NCBI GenBank assembly: GCA_016719055.1
Contig: JADKAW010000022.1
Span: 1-64,000 of the forward strand
DNA length: 64,000 nt
Direction: 5' to 3'
DNA from: Candidatus Rhodoferax mariagerensis
GTDB lineage: Bacteria; Pseudomonadota; Gammaproteobacteria; Burkholderiales; Burkholderiaceae_C
Below are positions 52,049 through 60,324 of the stretch, piece by piece. The position numbers and the translations under genes are program-made. Each line of letters starts with the position of its first letter. Positions within the stretch are counted from its first letter, which is position 1. Below the pieces are notes generated by a model. It searched no databases. It was not told the origin of the DNA and saw nothing but the letters and a program-made list of their open reading frames with translations.

Positions 52049-52948
52049 TCAGCTGGCTGGTTTGCGGTTCACCAGCACGATGCCAATTGCCACAAGCCCC
52101 AGACAAGCCACCAAGGTGGCGGTGACCGGCTCGTTCAGCCACAAAGCGCCAAACATCAAAGCAGCCACTGGCGTCAGAAACGCAAATGCCGAAATCCGTG
52201 TGGCCGGGTAGCGCCCCAGCATCCACATCCAGGCCAGGTAGCTGGCAAAGGCTCCGACCACGGTTTGAAGGGCCAACGAAGTGATGGCAAACGGACTGAA
52301 CTGCCCGTGCCACGGCTCACCCAAAAACAGCGAAAGCCCGGGCAACAGCAGAGCGCTCATGCCGATTTGATAAAACAGCAATTTCTCGGGCGATACCCGA
52401 GTCAAACTTGTGCTGCGAATGGTCACGGTGGTCAGTCCCCAGGCCAGACCCGCCGCCAGCGCCAACAGGTCGCCCAGCCATTGCTTGGGGTGGCTGCCCT
52501 GCCCCAGTCCATCACGCAGCGCAAACATCACAGCCACAAAAGCCAAACCCAAACCCATCCATTGAACTGCACTTAGCCGCTCTGACTTGACCCACAGCGG
52601 CAACAACACGGCCACCCAAAATGGCGAGGTATACAAAAAAACCGTGAGCCGTGAGGCGGCAGAAAACTGCAAGCCCATGTAGAGGCAGGCAAACTCCAAA
52701 GCAAACAGACTACCCGCCAGCAGCCCGGCCTTGAGCGAGCCGTCCTGCCCAAACAACGCGACACCGCGCCAGCGGCACCACACACCGAGCAACAGCGTAG
52801 CCAGCACAAAACGGATGGCCGCTTGAAACACCGGCGGAACCTCCTCAAGCGTAGCTTTCACCAGCACTTGCTGAAAGCCCCAGAACATGCTGCAGGCGAT
52901 CAGCAGTCCAACGGCCAGCGCATCAAGATGAGTTTTGCGATCGGTCAT
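52049..52948 (-). CDS. DMT-family (EamA) transporter
   Basis: The 299-residue protein has ten membrane segments in two EamA repeats (LIACSMFWGFQQVLVKATLE near the start; LALAAGLAWGLTTVTIRSTS in the middle). Such transporters export amino acids, nucleosides or other metabolites; the substrate is unknown. It converges with kdgR, 46 bases apart. The start at 52948 (MTDRKTHL) is preferred over an upstream ATG. Confidence 0.88.
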   Translation of the reverse strand: MTDRKTHLDALAVGLLIACSMFWGFQQVLVKATLEEVPPVFQAAIRFVLATLLLGVWCRWRGVALFGQDGSLKAGLLAGSLFALEFACLYMGLQFSAASRLTVFLYTSPFWVAVLLPLWVKSERLSAVQWMGLGLAFVAVMFALRDGLGQGSHPKQWLGDLLALAAGLAWGLTTVTIRSTSLTRVSPEKLLFYQIGMSALLLPGLSLFLGEPWHGQFSPFAITSLALQTVVGAFASYLAWMWMLGRYPATRISAFAFLTPVAALMFGALWLNEPVTATLVACLGLVAIGIVLVNRKPAS

Positions 52949-53157
52949 GAAAAGTGGGAAACGGCAACAAGCTATATTTTTCATAGCATCTTAACATGCG
53001 GCTACAGCTGCACTGATCGGTCGTTTCTGACTTGGCGGGTGAAACCCGGCCCCTATAATCAAGTTCACCCGTCCACCTACTTTCTGAGCCAATTCATCAT
53101 GAGCGACCACACCCCTCAGCCGGCCACGATGCCCATGCAGCAGCTTCCACCAGTTTG

Positions 53158-53646
53158 ATGAAGAAGGCCACCATGATTGCCGTTTTGTTGGGCCTGCCAC
53201 TGGTGATGGTGCTGAGCCTGGTTGGCTATTACAAGTCGCATGAAAGCGGTGGCGGCAAGGCATCCATGACCGAAGAGGCCATCACAGCCCGAATTCAAAA
53301 AGTGGGCTACGTCTCGCTCGGGTCAAGCCAGCGCGAAGTCAAAAACGGTGAAGATGTTTACAAAGCCCAGTGCAGCACTTGCCACGCAGCGGGCCTGCTC
53401 GGCGCCCCCAAATTTGCCGACGCCGCGGCCTGGGCCCCCCGTCTCAAGACCGGCTTTGATGCCCTGCTGAATTCTGCACTGAAAGGCAAAAACAGCATGA
53501 CACCCCAAGGTGGCGGCGCATTCTCAGACTACGAAGTCGCGCGTGCGGTGGTTTACCTGGCCAATGCCGGTGGTGCCAAGTTTGACGAGCCCAAGGCACC
53601 TGCCGATGCGTCAACCCCTGGGGCTGCGGCATCGGCTGCCAAATAA
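53158..53646 (+). CDS. c5-type monoheme cytochrome
   Basis: The 162-residue protein has an N-terminal membrane anchor (MIAVLLGLPLVMVLSLVGYY), a heme-binding CSTCHAAG motif near residue 78, and the class I cytochrome Met region (NSMTPQGGGAFSDYEVARAV). The Ala/Pro-rich tail is typical of cytochrome c5 of Burkholderiales. It should carry electrons in the periplasm. An upstream 19-codon frame (53100-53158, MSDHTPQPATMPMQQLPPV) overlaps the start. Related proteins begin MSD..., so the native N-terminus may have been displaced by a frameshift. Confidence 0.85.
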   Translation: MKKATMIAVLLGLPLVMVLSLVGYYKSHESGGGKASMTEEAITARIQKVGYVSLGSSQREVKNGEDVYKAQCSTCHAAGLLGAPKFADAAAWAPRLKTGFDALLNSALKGKNSMTPQGGGAFSDYEVARAVVYLANAGGAKFDEPKAPADASTPGAAASAAK

Positions 53647-53732
53647 TCTGCGTGGCAATCGTCGGTTTCTGACCTGGGTCGGCCTGTACAAATCCTGGCT
53701 AACCGTCATCCACTACAAGTTCATAGACCTTT

Positions 53733-53780
53733 TAGGCCTCTAGCCCTTTCTAAATAAGGGCTGTGAGCTATTTTATTTGA
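53733..53780 (+). terminator. AGCCCTT-family repeat forming a bidirectional hairpin
   Basis: AGCCCTT (53742-53748) pairs with AAGGGCT (53756-53762) around a 7-base loop, followed by GTGAGCTATTTTATTT. It lies between convergent genes, so it could end transcription from both sides. It is also a member of the interspersed repeat family. Confidence 0.4.
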
Positions 53781-54307
53781 AGCGATTGAGGGCTTTGCTG
53801 GTACCCATACCGGCGCCCAAGACTGGATTGCAACACCTCTTGCAGGGCCCACTCACCCTGCTCAATGGCACTGGCCGCCAAGCCGACATCTTGTGTGTGC
53901 ACCAGGCCAAAGCCGCCCTCGGTCTGCAGGTAAACATACCCACGCTCATCCATCAGGCAAGCGAGCACTTGGGTAGGTCGGCCGATGTGGTCGTTGACAA
54001 TCATGTCGGGTTGAATGCGCCAGATCAGCGGTGTGGCCTCCAGTTCCACATAAACCCGCTGTGGCCCATTCTGAAAAAACCACTGGCCCAGTGCATCGGC
54101 GTGGTAGTTGCGCCCAATGAAGTCAATCAGTTTGTCATGTTGCAGCAGCGAGCCCTTGCTGCCCGGCACACCACTGGCAAAGTGCCCCAGCGCCTGGACC
54201 CGGTCGTCGCGCATGTACCAGTTGCCACGGGCATCCAGCCCCAACCAGCCATAGCAGTTGGGCACGTTGGGCCATTTGGCCATGGCTTGTTTGACGATGT
54301 CATCCAT
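53768..54307 (-). CDS. Conserved Burkholderiales protein of unknown function (DUF2946-like)
   Basis: The 179-residue protein begins DDIVKQAMAKWPNVPNCYGWLGLDARGNWYMRDD and contains LIDFIGRNYHADALGQWFFQ and FGLVHTQDVGLAASAIEQGEW. It is a family conserved in Burkholderiales; I recall the DUF2946 label without being able to confirm it. It has no signal peptide or membrane segment. It overlaps the YheT hydrolase gene by eight bases, which suggests translational coupling. Confidence 0.8.
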   Translation of the reverse strand: MDDIVKQAMAKWPNVPNCYGWLGLDARGNWYMRDDRVQALGHFASGVPGSKGSLLQHDKLIDFIGRNYHADALGQWFFQNGPQRVYVELEATPLIWRIQPDMIVNDHIGRPTQVLACLMDERGYVYLQTEGGFGLVHTQDVGLAASAIEQGEWALQEVLQSSLGRRYGYQQSPQSLQIK

Positions 54308-55322
54308 AAGTTTGGGCAGTTCTGAGATGTGTTTGAACCAACGGCGGCGGCAGTTGCGCCATCAACCAGCCACCCACGGCCTCGGGCAGGGCGCGCAGAT
54401 GCGCTGGTGGTCGGCCAGATGCAAAGCCGACATGTCCACCCTGGCGAGGTTGCCAAAGTGTCACATGCCGGCTCACCTGCGCGGTTTGCGGCAAACTGCT
54501 GGCCGGCACAAACGGGTCGTTCAAGGCATTCACCAACAGTGCCGGCACCTGGATCTGGTCCAGCCGTGGCTGCGCCGAGGCGCGCTGCCAGTAGTCCAGT
54601 GTGTTTTTGAAACCGTGCAAGGGTGCGGTGAAGACGTTGTCGAACGCATAAAGATCACGTGCTGCGTGCAGCGCGTGGCGACTGAACAGGCCGGGGTGCT
54701 GGGCCAGCTTATGCAGTGCCTTGGGTTTCATGCTGGCCATGAACATGCGTGTGTACACCTGTCGGTTAAAACCCCGGCCCATGGCCAACCCACTGGCAGT
54801 CAGGTCAAGCGGAGCCGACACGCTGGCTACGGCAGAAACCACCTGGCTGGCCTGGCGGCCAGATTCCTGCGCCCAACGCATCAGGGCATTGCCACCCAGC
54901 GACACCCCCACCGCCAGCAGAGGGCCGGCGTGCTGTCGGCGCAGGCGTTGCAAAATCCAGTCAATCTCTTCGAAATCACCCGAGTGATAGGCCCGGGGGG
55001 CCAGATTGATCTCGCCGCTACAGCCGCGAAAGTGCGGCACCACAAAGCCCACGCCCTGGGTTTGAGCATATTCGGCAAAAGCCAGCGCATAGTGACTGGC
55101 GGACGAACCTTCAAGTCCGTGAAACAGCACCAACAAGGGGCGGTCCGGCGCGGCTGCCAGGAAATCCAAGTCGATGAAGTCTCCATCGGGGGTGTTCCAG
55201 CGCTCGCGCTGGTAGTGCCTGCGCAACTGTTGCAGCCTGCTGTGCCAGTGCCGCCCGTAGAGCGCCGGCCAGATGGTTTGCAGGTGACCACCAGCCAGCC
55301 AGCCAGAAGCTACATATTTCAT
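54300..55322 (-). CDS. YheT-family alpha/beta hydrolase
   Basis: The 340-residue protein matches the YheT/ABHD1-3 esterase family: GGHLQTIWPALYGR near residue 12, LLVLFHGLEGSSASHYALAF, the nucleophile elbow VGVSLGGNAL (Ser near 145), and the catalytic Asp and His near NALNDPFVP and RQGGHVGF. The physiological substrate is unknown. Transcription starts beside an AGCCCTT-family repeat, and the ISAzo13-type element begins 45 bases upstream of its start codon. Confidence 0.92.
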   Translation of the reverse strand: MKYVASGWLAGGHLQTIWPALYGRHWHSRLQQLRRHYQRERWNTPDGDFIDLDFLAAAPDRPLLVLFHGLEGSSASHYALAFAEYAQTQGVGFVVPHFRGCSGEINLAPRAYHSGDFEEIDWILQRLRRQHAGPLLAVGVSLGGNALMRWAQESGRQASQVVSAVASVSAPLDLTASGLAMGRGFNRQVYTRMFMASMKPKALHKLAQHPGLFSRHALHAARDLYAFDNVFTAPLHGFKNTLDYWQRASAQPRLDQIQVPALLVNALNDPFVPASSLPQTAQVSRHVTLWQPRQGGHVGFASGRPPAHLRALPEAVGGWLMAQLPPPLVQTHLRTAQTYG

Positions 55323-55356
55323 AGCTATCTACGCTGTTAACATAAGGGCTAGAGCC
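55321..55356 (-). repeat. AGCCCTTAT-family repeat upstream of the yheT-type gene
   Basis: On the minus strand it reads GGCTCTAGCCCTTATGTTAA, then CAGCGTAGATAGCTAT, between the ISAzo13-type element and the hydrolase start. Confidence 0.55.
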
Positions 55357-55366
55357 AGATTCAGCA

Positions 55367-56693
55367 TTGAGCAAAAATAACTTGAACAATTAAGATTTTT
55401 TTGTTATTGTACGGCCATGAGCGATGTGACAACCATTGAGGCCAAATTCAAAGCACTCCGCGGCCGATTTGACGAGACTTCATTGCGGATATGGGCCGCA
55501 GCAGAAGCCAGTAGCCTTGGACGTGGAGGCATCAGCACGGTTGCCAAAGCTGTGGGAATGTCGCGTACAACGATCCACACTGGCTTGTCTGAGATCAAAA
55601 AGGCCGCTTCACTTGAATCGGGGTTGCCGTCACAGGTGGCCAAGGGTCAAACAGCGCTGCGCGTGCGTGCGAGGGGAGGTGGGCGTAAAAAGTTAACCAG
55701 CAAGGACGACAGTCTCCTGGGTGATCTTGATGCGTTGATGGAACCCACCACACGCGCAGAGCCCATGTCGGCACTGCGCTGGACCTGCAAAAGCACTCAC
55801 CAACTGGCAGTAGAGCTCAAGAAAAAGGGACACCAGGTCAGCCAAAGAACGATCTGCTATTTACTCAGCCAAATGCATTACAGCCTGCAATCGACCCGCA
55901 AGACACGCGAAGGTGGCAAACATGAAGACCGTGAAGCGCAGTTTATGCACATTGCCAAGACCGTCGCAGACTACCAAGCCTCAGGCAACCCCGTCATCGC
56001 TGTTGATACCAAAAAGAAGGAACTCTTTGGGGATTTCAAGAATGTAGGCCAAGAATGGCAACCCGCAGGAACGCCAGAGGAAGTACGGGTTGATGACTTC
56101 ATTGATGCGCAGTTGGGCAAGGTGGCTCCCTACTTTGTCTACGATGAGACCAACAACAATGGCTGGGTCAACGTCGGCATTGATCACGATACGGCAGAGT
56201 TCACCGTAGAGAGCATCAGGCGCTGGTGGCTGGAGATGGGTAAAACTATCTATCCAGAAGCAGGGCAATTACTCATTACTGCCGACTGCGGTGGTAGCAA
56301 CGGGTACCGGGTGCGGTCATGGCGCAGGCAATTGCAAAAGTTCGCCGATGAGCAGCAACTCTCCATCCAGGTCTGTCACTTTCCGCCAGGCACGAGCAAG
56401 TGGAACAAAATTGAACATCGGATGTTTTGCCACATCACCGCCAAGTGGCGGGGACGACCGCTGGTCAGCCGCGAAGTGGTGGTTAACTTGATCGGATCCA
56501 CCACCACAACCCAGGGATTGCACGTCAGAGCCGCTTTGAATGAGCATGCCTACACAACTGGCCTCAAGGTATCTGATCAAGAACTCGCTGCGTTAAACAC
56601 TGACCGTGACGCTTTTCATGGCGAGTGGAACTACCGGGTGCTACCGCACAATTCGCTCGCCTGAACTCAATTGTTCAAGTTATTTTTGCTCAA
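55367..56693 (+). mobile_element. ISAzo13-family insertion sequence, apparently intact
   Basis: Perfect 25-bp inverted repeats (55367-55391 beginning TTGAGCAAAAATAACTTGAA, and 56669-56693) enclose one full transposase gene in a 1327-bp element. I see no clear target duplication at the borders. It separates two unrelated minus-strand genes without breaking either. Confidence 0.92.
55417..56664 (+). CDS. ISAzo13-family transposase
   Basis: The 415-residue protein has an N-terminal helix-turn-helix (GGISTVAKAVGMSRTTIHTGL), and a DDE core with PVIAVDTKKKELFGDFKN (Asp near residue 195), LLITADCGGSNGYRVRSWRR (Asp near 290) and FPPGTSKWNKIEHRMF (Glu near 335). These are the recognisable blocks of ISAzo13 transposases. 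The frame is unbroken and the element ends are perfect, so it may still be mobile. Confidence 0.93.
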   Translation: MSDVTTIEAKFKALRGRFDETSLRIWAAAEASSLGRGGISTVAKAVGMSRTTIHTGLSEIKKAASLESGLPSQVAKGQTALRVRARGGGRKKLTSKDDSLLGDLDALMEPTTRAEPMSALRWTCKSTHQLAVELKKKGHQVSQRTICYLLSQMHYSLQSTRKTREGGKHEDREAQFMHIAKTVADYQASGNPVIAVDTKKKELFGDFKNVGQEWQPAGTPEEVRVDDFIDAQLGKVAPYFVYDETNNNGWVNVGIDHDTAEFTVESIRRWWLEMGKTIYPEAGQLLITADCGGSNGYRVRSWRRQLQKFADEQQLSIQVCHFPPGTSKWNKIEHRMFCHITAKWRGRPLVSREVVVNLIGSTTTTQGLHVRAALNEHAYTTGLKVSDQELAALNTDRDAFHGEWNYRVLPHNSLA

Positions 56694-56705
56694 TTCCTAA
56701 GGCTC

Positions 56706-57605
56706 TTACGTAACACGGGTACCGATCAGGGCGGCCAGCACAATCATCACTGCCGCCACCGCAATATTCCAGCCAAAAGGTCTGCCATTCACCAACACCA
56801 GCATGGCCGTTGACAGCAGCGGCGTCAAATAGCTCAAGATGCCAATGTGACGCGCGTCACCGGTTTTGAGGGCTTTGTCCCACAGAAAAAACGCTGCGCC
56901 CATGGGGCCCAGTCCAATGATCGCAATCAGCGTCCAGTCGTGCAGATTCAACAACACGGCAGGCTCCATCAGCGCGTGGCACAGCAGCGACAGCAGGCCC
57001 GACACCAGGGCAAAACTGCCAATGGCTGCGGTGGGAAACGCGGCCACCCGCTGGGTCAACAGCGAATAACTGGCCCAAATAAGCGCCGCCCCCAGCGCCG
57101 GCAGATAGCCCCAGGCCCAGACCACGCTGGAAGTGCCAGCAGCCGTCACGTCAGCCGCGGACGAAACAGTCGGCCCGCCCAGAATGACCACCGCCGCCCC
57201 GGTAAAGCCCAGCAGCGTTGCCACCAGATGCACCCCGCGCAGCCGGATACCTGGCAAAATCACCGGTGCCAGCACCACCATCAACAGCGGCCACAGGTAG
57301 TTCACCAGATTGGCCTGCACCGGGGGTGCGTGGCGCAAGGCCAGAAACAGCAAAAAGTGGTAGCTGAACAGGCCGTAGACGCCCAGCGCCAACGTTGACC
57401 AGGGCACGCGCCAGCGCGCCAGCTTAAAACCAGACAGTGGCAGCGCAATCACGCTGCCCACCAGCAAGGACAAGCCTGTCAGCAAAAATGGCGGCACATG
57501 GCCCAGTGCCACCCCCAGTGTGGCGAGCGAACTCCACAGACCAATGGCACCCAGAGCTAGCACGGCGGGCCTGCGCCCAGCTGCCGCCGCCGATGTGCCC
57601 GTCAT
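56706..57605 (-). CDS. DMT-family (EamA) transporter
   Basis: The 299-residue protein has ten membrane segments in two EamA halves (AIGLWSSLATLGVALGHVPP; YLPALGAALIWASYSLLTQR) and resembles YedA/RhaT-type exporters, possibly of aromatic amino acids. The substrate is not evident. ATG 57605 is chosen over a TTG four codons earlier. The ISAzo13-type element ends 12 bases beyond its stop codon. Confidence 0.85.
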   Translation of the reverse strand: MTGTSAAAAGRRPAVLALGAIGLWSSLATLGVALGHVPPFLLTGLSLLVGSVIALPLSGFKLARWRVPWSTLALGVYGLFSYHFLLFLALRHAPPVQANLVNYLWPLLMVVLAPVILPGIRLRGVHLVATLLGFTGAAVVILGGPTVSSAADVTAAGTSSVVWAWGYLPALGAALIWASYSLLTQRVAAFPTAAIGSFALVSGLLSLLCHALMEPAVLLNLHDWTLIAIIGLGPMGAAFFLWDKALKTGDARHIGILSYLTPLLSTAMLVLVNGRPFGWNIAVAAVMIVLAALIGTRVT

Positions 57606-57663
57606 GGTGTCAAGCAAAGGTTTGTTGTGCGATTGGTTGGGTCTGGCATGACGTCACGAGTCA

Positions 57664-58707
57664 TTAAAGCGTGATGCTGCTGGAGCGCTGCCAAAGGTTG
57701 ATGCCGCCGTCGACCGCCTGCTGGTCAATGGCTGCCAGCTCGTCGCTTGAGAACTGCAGGTTTTGCAAGGCCCCCACCAGCTCGTTAATTTGGGCCGGGC
57801 GACTGGCACCGATCAGTGCTGAGGTCACGCGCGCATCACGCAGCACCCAGGCAGTGGCCATTTGCGCCAGGCTTTGGCCACGCGCCAACGCGATGTCGTT
57901 GAGGGCACGCACGTGTTGGAGGTTGCTGTCGCTCAGATGTTCAGGCATGAACGAACCACCGCCCGGGCGGTTGATGCGGGCATCGGCGGGCGTGCCGTTG
58001 AGGTACTTGTTGGTCAGCAGGCCTTGCGCCAACGGGCTGAAGGCAATGCAGCCCATGCCAAGGTCTCCCAGCGCGTCCAGCAGGTCCGCTTCAATCCAGC
58101 GGTTCAGCAGGCTGTAGGACGGCTGGTGAATCAGCGCCTGAATGCCCATGCTTTTCAACATCGCGGCGGCTTCACGCGTTTTGGCGGCCGAATAACTGCT
58201 GACGCCCACGTAAAGTGCCTTGCCCTGCTGTACCGCGCTGGCCAGTGCGCCCATGGTTTCTTCCAGGGGCGTGTCGGGGTCAAAGCGGTGCGAGTAAAAA
58301 ATGTCCACATAGTCCAACCCCATGCGCTGAAGACTCTGGTCCAGACTGGCCAGCACATATTTGCGCGAGCCACCGCCCTGGCCATAGGGCCCGGGCCACA
58401 TGTCGTAGCCAGCCTTGCTACTGATGATGAGCTCGTCACGGTAGGGTTTGAAGTCGCGGCGCAGGTGTTCACCAAAATTGCTCTCGGCACTGCCATAAGG
58501 AGGGCCATAGTTGTTGGCCAGATCAAAATGGGTAATGCCGGCATCAAACGCGGTGCGCAGCATGTCGCGCTGGGCCTGAAATGGCGTGGCATCGCCAAAG
58601 TTGTGCCACAGACCCAGGGTGATGGCGGGCAATTTAAGGCCACTTTGGCCACAGCGGCGCCAAGTCATGTTGTTGTCGTATCGCTGGGGGTTGGCTTGAT
58701 AGTTCAT
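57664..58707 (-). CDS. YghZ-type aldo-keto reductase (L-glyceraldehyde 3-phosphate reductase family)
   Basis: The 347-residue protein matches the YghZ/Gpr branch of aldo-keto reductases, with NPQRYDNNMTWRRCGQSGLK at the start. The catalytic tetrad appears in FDLANNYGPPYGSAE (Asp, Tyr), ISSKAGYDMWPGPYGQGGSR-like sequence (Lys) and YSHRFDPDTPLEETM (His). It reduces aldehydes such as methylglyoxal or L-glyceraldehyde 3-phosphate with NADPH. It stands alone; an AGCCCTTAT-family repeat lies in its promoter region. Confidence 0.9.
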   Translation of the reverse strand: MNYQANPQRYDNNMTWRRCGQSGLKLPAITLGLWHNFGDATPFQAQRDMLRTAFDAGITHFDLANNYGPPYGSAESNFGEHLRRDFKPYRDELIISSKAGYDMWPGPYGQGGGSRKYVLASLDQSLQRMGLDYVDIFYSHRFDPDTPLEETMGALASAVQQGKALYVGVSSYSAAKTREAAAMLKSMGIQALIHQPSYSLLNRWIEADLLDALGDLGMGCIAFSPLAQGLLTNKYLNGTPADARINRPGGGSFMPEHLSDSNLQHVRALNDIALARGQSLAQMATAWVLRDARVTSALIGASRPAQINELVGALQNLQFSSDELAAIDQQAVDGGINLWQRSSSITL

Positions 58708-58727
58708 GGTGTCTGTCGTTAAATGAT

Positions 58728-58781
58728 AAAAAATGCCTCCAGCCCTTATTCAATAAGCGCGAGGCACTATCAAAAATATAG
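58728..58781 (+). repeat. AGCCCTTAT-family repeat upstream of the aldo-keto reductase
   Basis: TGCCTCCAGCCCTTATTCAA, then TAAGCGCGAGGCACTATCAA AAATATAG. GCCTC and GAGGC can pair, giving a small hairpin near the start of the minus-strand gene. Confidence 0.55.
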
Positions 58782-58981
58782 TTTCAAAACGCAACTGAGA
58801 AGAGCCGATGAATTGGATTTTGAAAGCTGAGGGCGAACGATACACCGTGCTGACATGAATCGCGCAGTGCAGAGAGCAACAGCTTCAAATTTGCTCAGGG
58901 AATCAATTTTTGCCAGCCCTTCAGTGCCATACTTCGCTGCTTACAAGTTGGCACCACCAACGCATTTTGCAAGAGGCAACC

Positions 58982-60253
58982 ATGGCGCAAACGGCAATAC
59001 CCACCCTCAACTTCAAACAAGCGGCGCTGGCGCTGCTGCCCGAAGATGCCAATTTTGAAGCCTGCCTGACCTGCGGCCTGTGCACCTCGGGCTGTCCGGC
59101 CTCAGGCATTGAGGCCATGGACCCGCGCAAGTTCATCCGCATGGCCCTGCTGGGCATGGACCAGGAACTGTCAACCACACCCTGGATTTGGGCCTGCACG
59201 CTGTGCAAGCGCTGCGAGTATGTGTGCCCGATGAACATTGATGTGTCAAAACTGGTGTTTCTGGCGCGCTCCAACTGGCCGCAAGACCGCAAACCCATCG
59301 GCATCGTGCGCTCGTGCGAAATGACACGCTCAACCGATTCCACCAGCGCCATGGGCATGTCGCCGACCGATTTTGAATTTGTGGTGACCGACGTGCTGGA
59401 AGAAGTGCGCGCCAAACAGCCCGGGTTCAAACACCTGCAAGCGCCCATCGACAAACCCGGGGCGCACTTTTTTGTCAACCAGAATTCCCGCGAGCCAATG
59501 AGCGAGCCAGACGAAATGGTGCCGCTGTGGAAGATTTTTGACATCGTCGGTGCAGACTGGACCTATGCCAGCAAGGGCTGGGCGGCCGAGAACTTTTGCA
59601 TGTTTACGGGCAACGAGGCTGCCTGGAAAGAGGTGATTGAAAAACGCGTCAACGCCGTCAACGAGCTGGGCTGCGAAGTCTGGCTCAACACCGAATGCGG
59701 TCACAGCTACTACACCATGTGGCATGGTATCGAGCGTTTTGACCTGCAGGCCAATTTCAGGCTGGAGAGCATCGTGACCTACTACGCGCAGTGGATTCGC
59801 GAGGGCAAACTGCCGGTAGATTCCGCCTGGAACACCAAAAACATCAAGTTCACCGTGCAAGACCCCTGCATGATCGTGCGCAAGTCGTATGGCGACGCGA
59901 TTGCCGACGACATGCGTTTTGTTGTCAAAACCCTGGTGGGTGCTGACAACTTTATTGACATGCAGCCTAACCGCAGCGCCAACTACTGCTGCGGTGGGGG
60001 TGGCGGCGCTTTGCAGGCCGGCATGACGGCGCACCGGCGCACCTACGGCAAACGCAAGTTTGACCAGATCGAGGCCACCGGAGCCGCCTATGTGATCACG
60101 CCCTGCCACAACTGTCACTCGCAAATGCATGACATTGGTCATCATTTTGGCGGCCACTACGGCATCGTGCATTTGTGGACGCTGATCTGCCTGTCGCTGG
60201 GCATTCTGGGCAAAAACGAACAGCTGTATCTGGGCGCGGACCTGCTGGTCTGA
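58982..60253 (+). CDS. GlpC-like iron-sulfur protein (two 4Fe-4S plus CCG domains)
   Basis: The 423-residue protein has two ferredoxin-type cluster motifs, CLTCGLCTSGCP near residue 23 and CTLCKRCEYVCP near 76. Two CCG-type cysteine regions follow (TECGHSYYTM near 240; NYCCGGGGGALQ near 340 with PCHNCHSQ). This layout fuses HdrC-like and HdrB-like parts and serves as the membrane-associated electron acceptor for GlpAB-type dehydrogenases. It precedes glpA and glpB in one operon. The start at 58982 (MAQTAIPT) has an AGAGG box. Confidence 0.85.
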   Translation: MAQTAIPTLNFKQAALALLPEDANFEACLTCGLCTSGCPASGIEAMDPRKFIRMALLGMDQELSTTPWIWACTLCKRCEYVCPMNIDVSKLVFLARSNWPQDRKPIGIVRSCEMTRSTDSTSAMGMSPTDFEFVVTDVLEEVRAKQPGFKHLQAPIDKPGAHFFVNQNSREPMSEPDEMVPLWKIFDIVGADWTYASKGWAAENFCMFTGNEAAWKEVIEKRVNAVNELGCEVWLNTECGHSYYTMWHGIERFDLQANFRLESIVTYYAQWIREGKLPVDSAWNTKNIKFTVQDPCMIVRKSYGDAIADDMRFVVKTLVGADNFIDMQPNRSANYCCGGGGGALQAGMTAHRRTYGKRKFDQIEATGAAYVITPCHNCHSQMHDIGHHFGGHYGIVHLWTLICLSLGILGKNEQLYLGADLLV

Positions 60254-60324
60254 CTTTCATGGACGCTGAACACCGGACATGAAAATTTTTTCAAGTTAAT
60301 GCTGCCCACCTGACTGGATTCACC

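Noticed and set aside
54258..55340. A 360-codon plus-strand open frame
   Set aside because: It lies antisense to the clear YheT-family hydrolase, whose catalytic motifs are intact on the other strand.
55355..56705. Target-site duplication of the ISAzo13-type element
   Set aside because: The bases next to the two ends do not repeat beyond two positions, so no duplication can be claimed.
59330..60172. A 280-codon minus-strand open frame
   Set aside because: It is antisense to the GlpC-like gene with its cysteine motifs and shows no features of its own.
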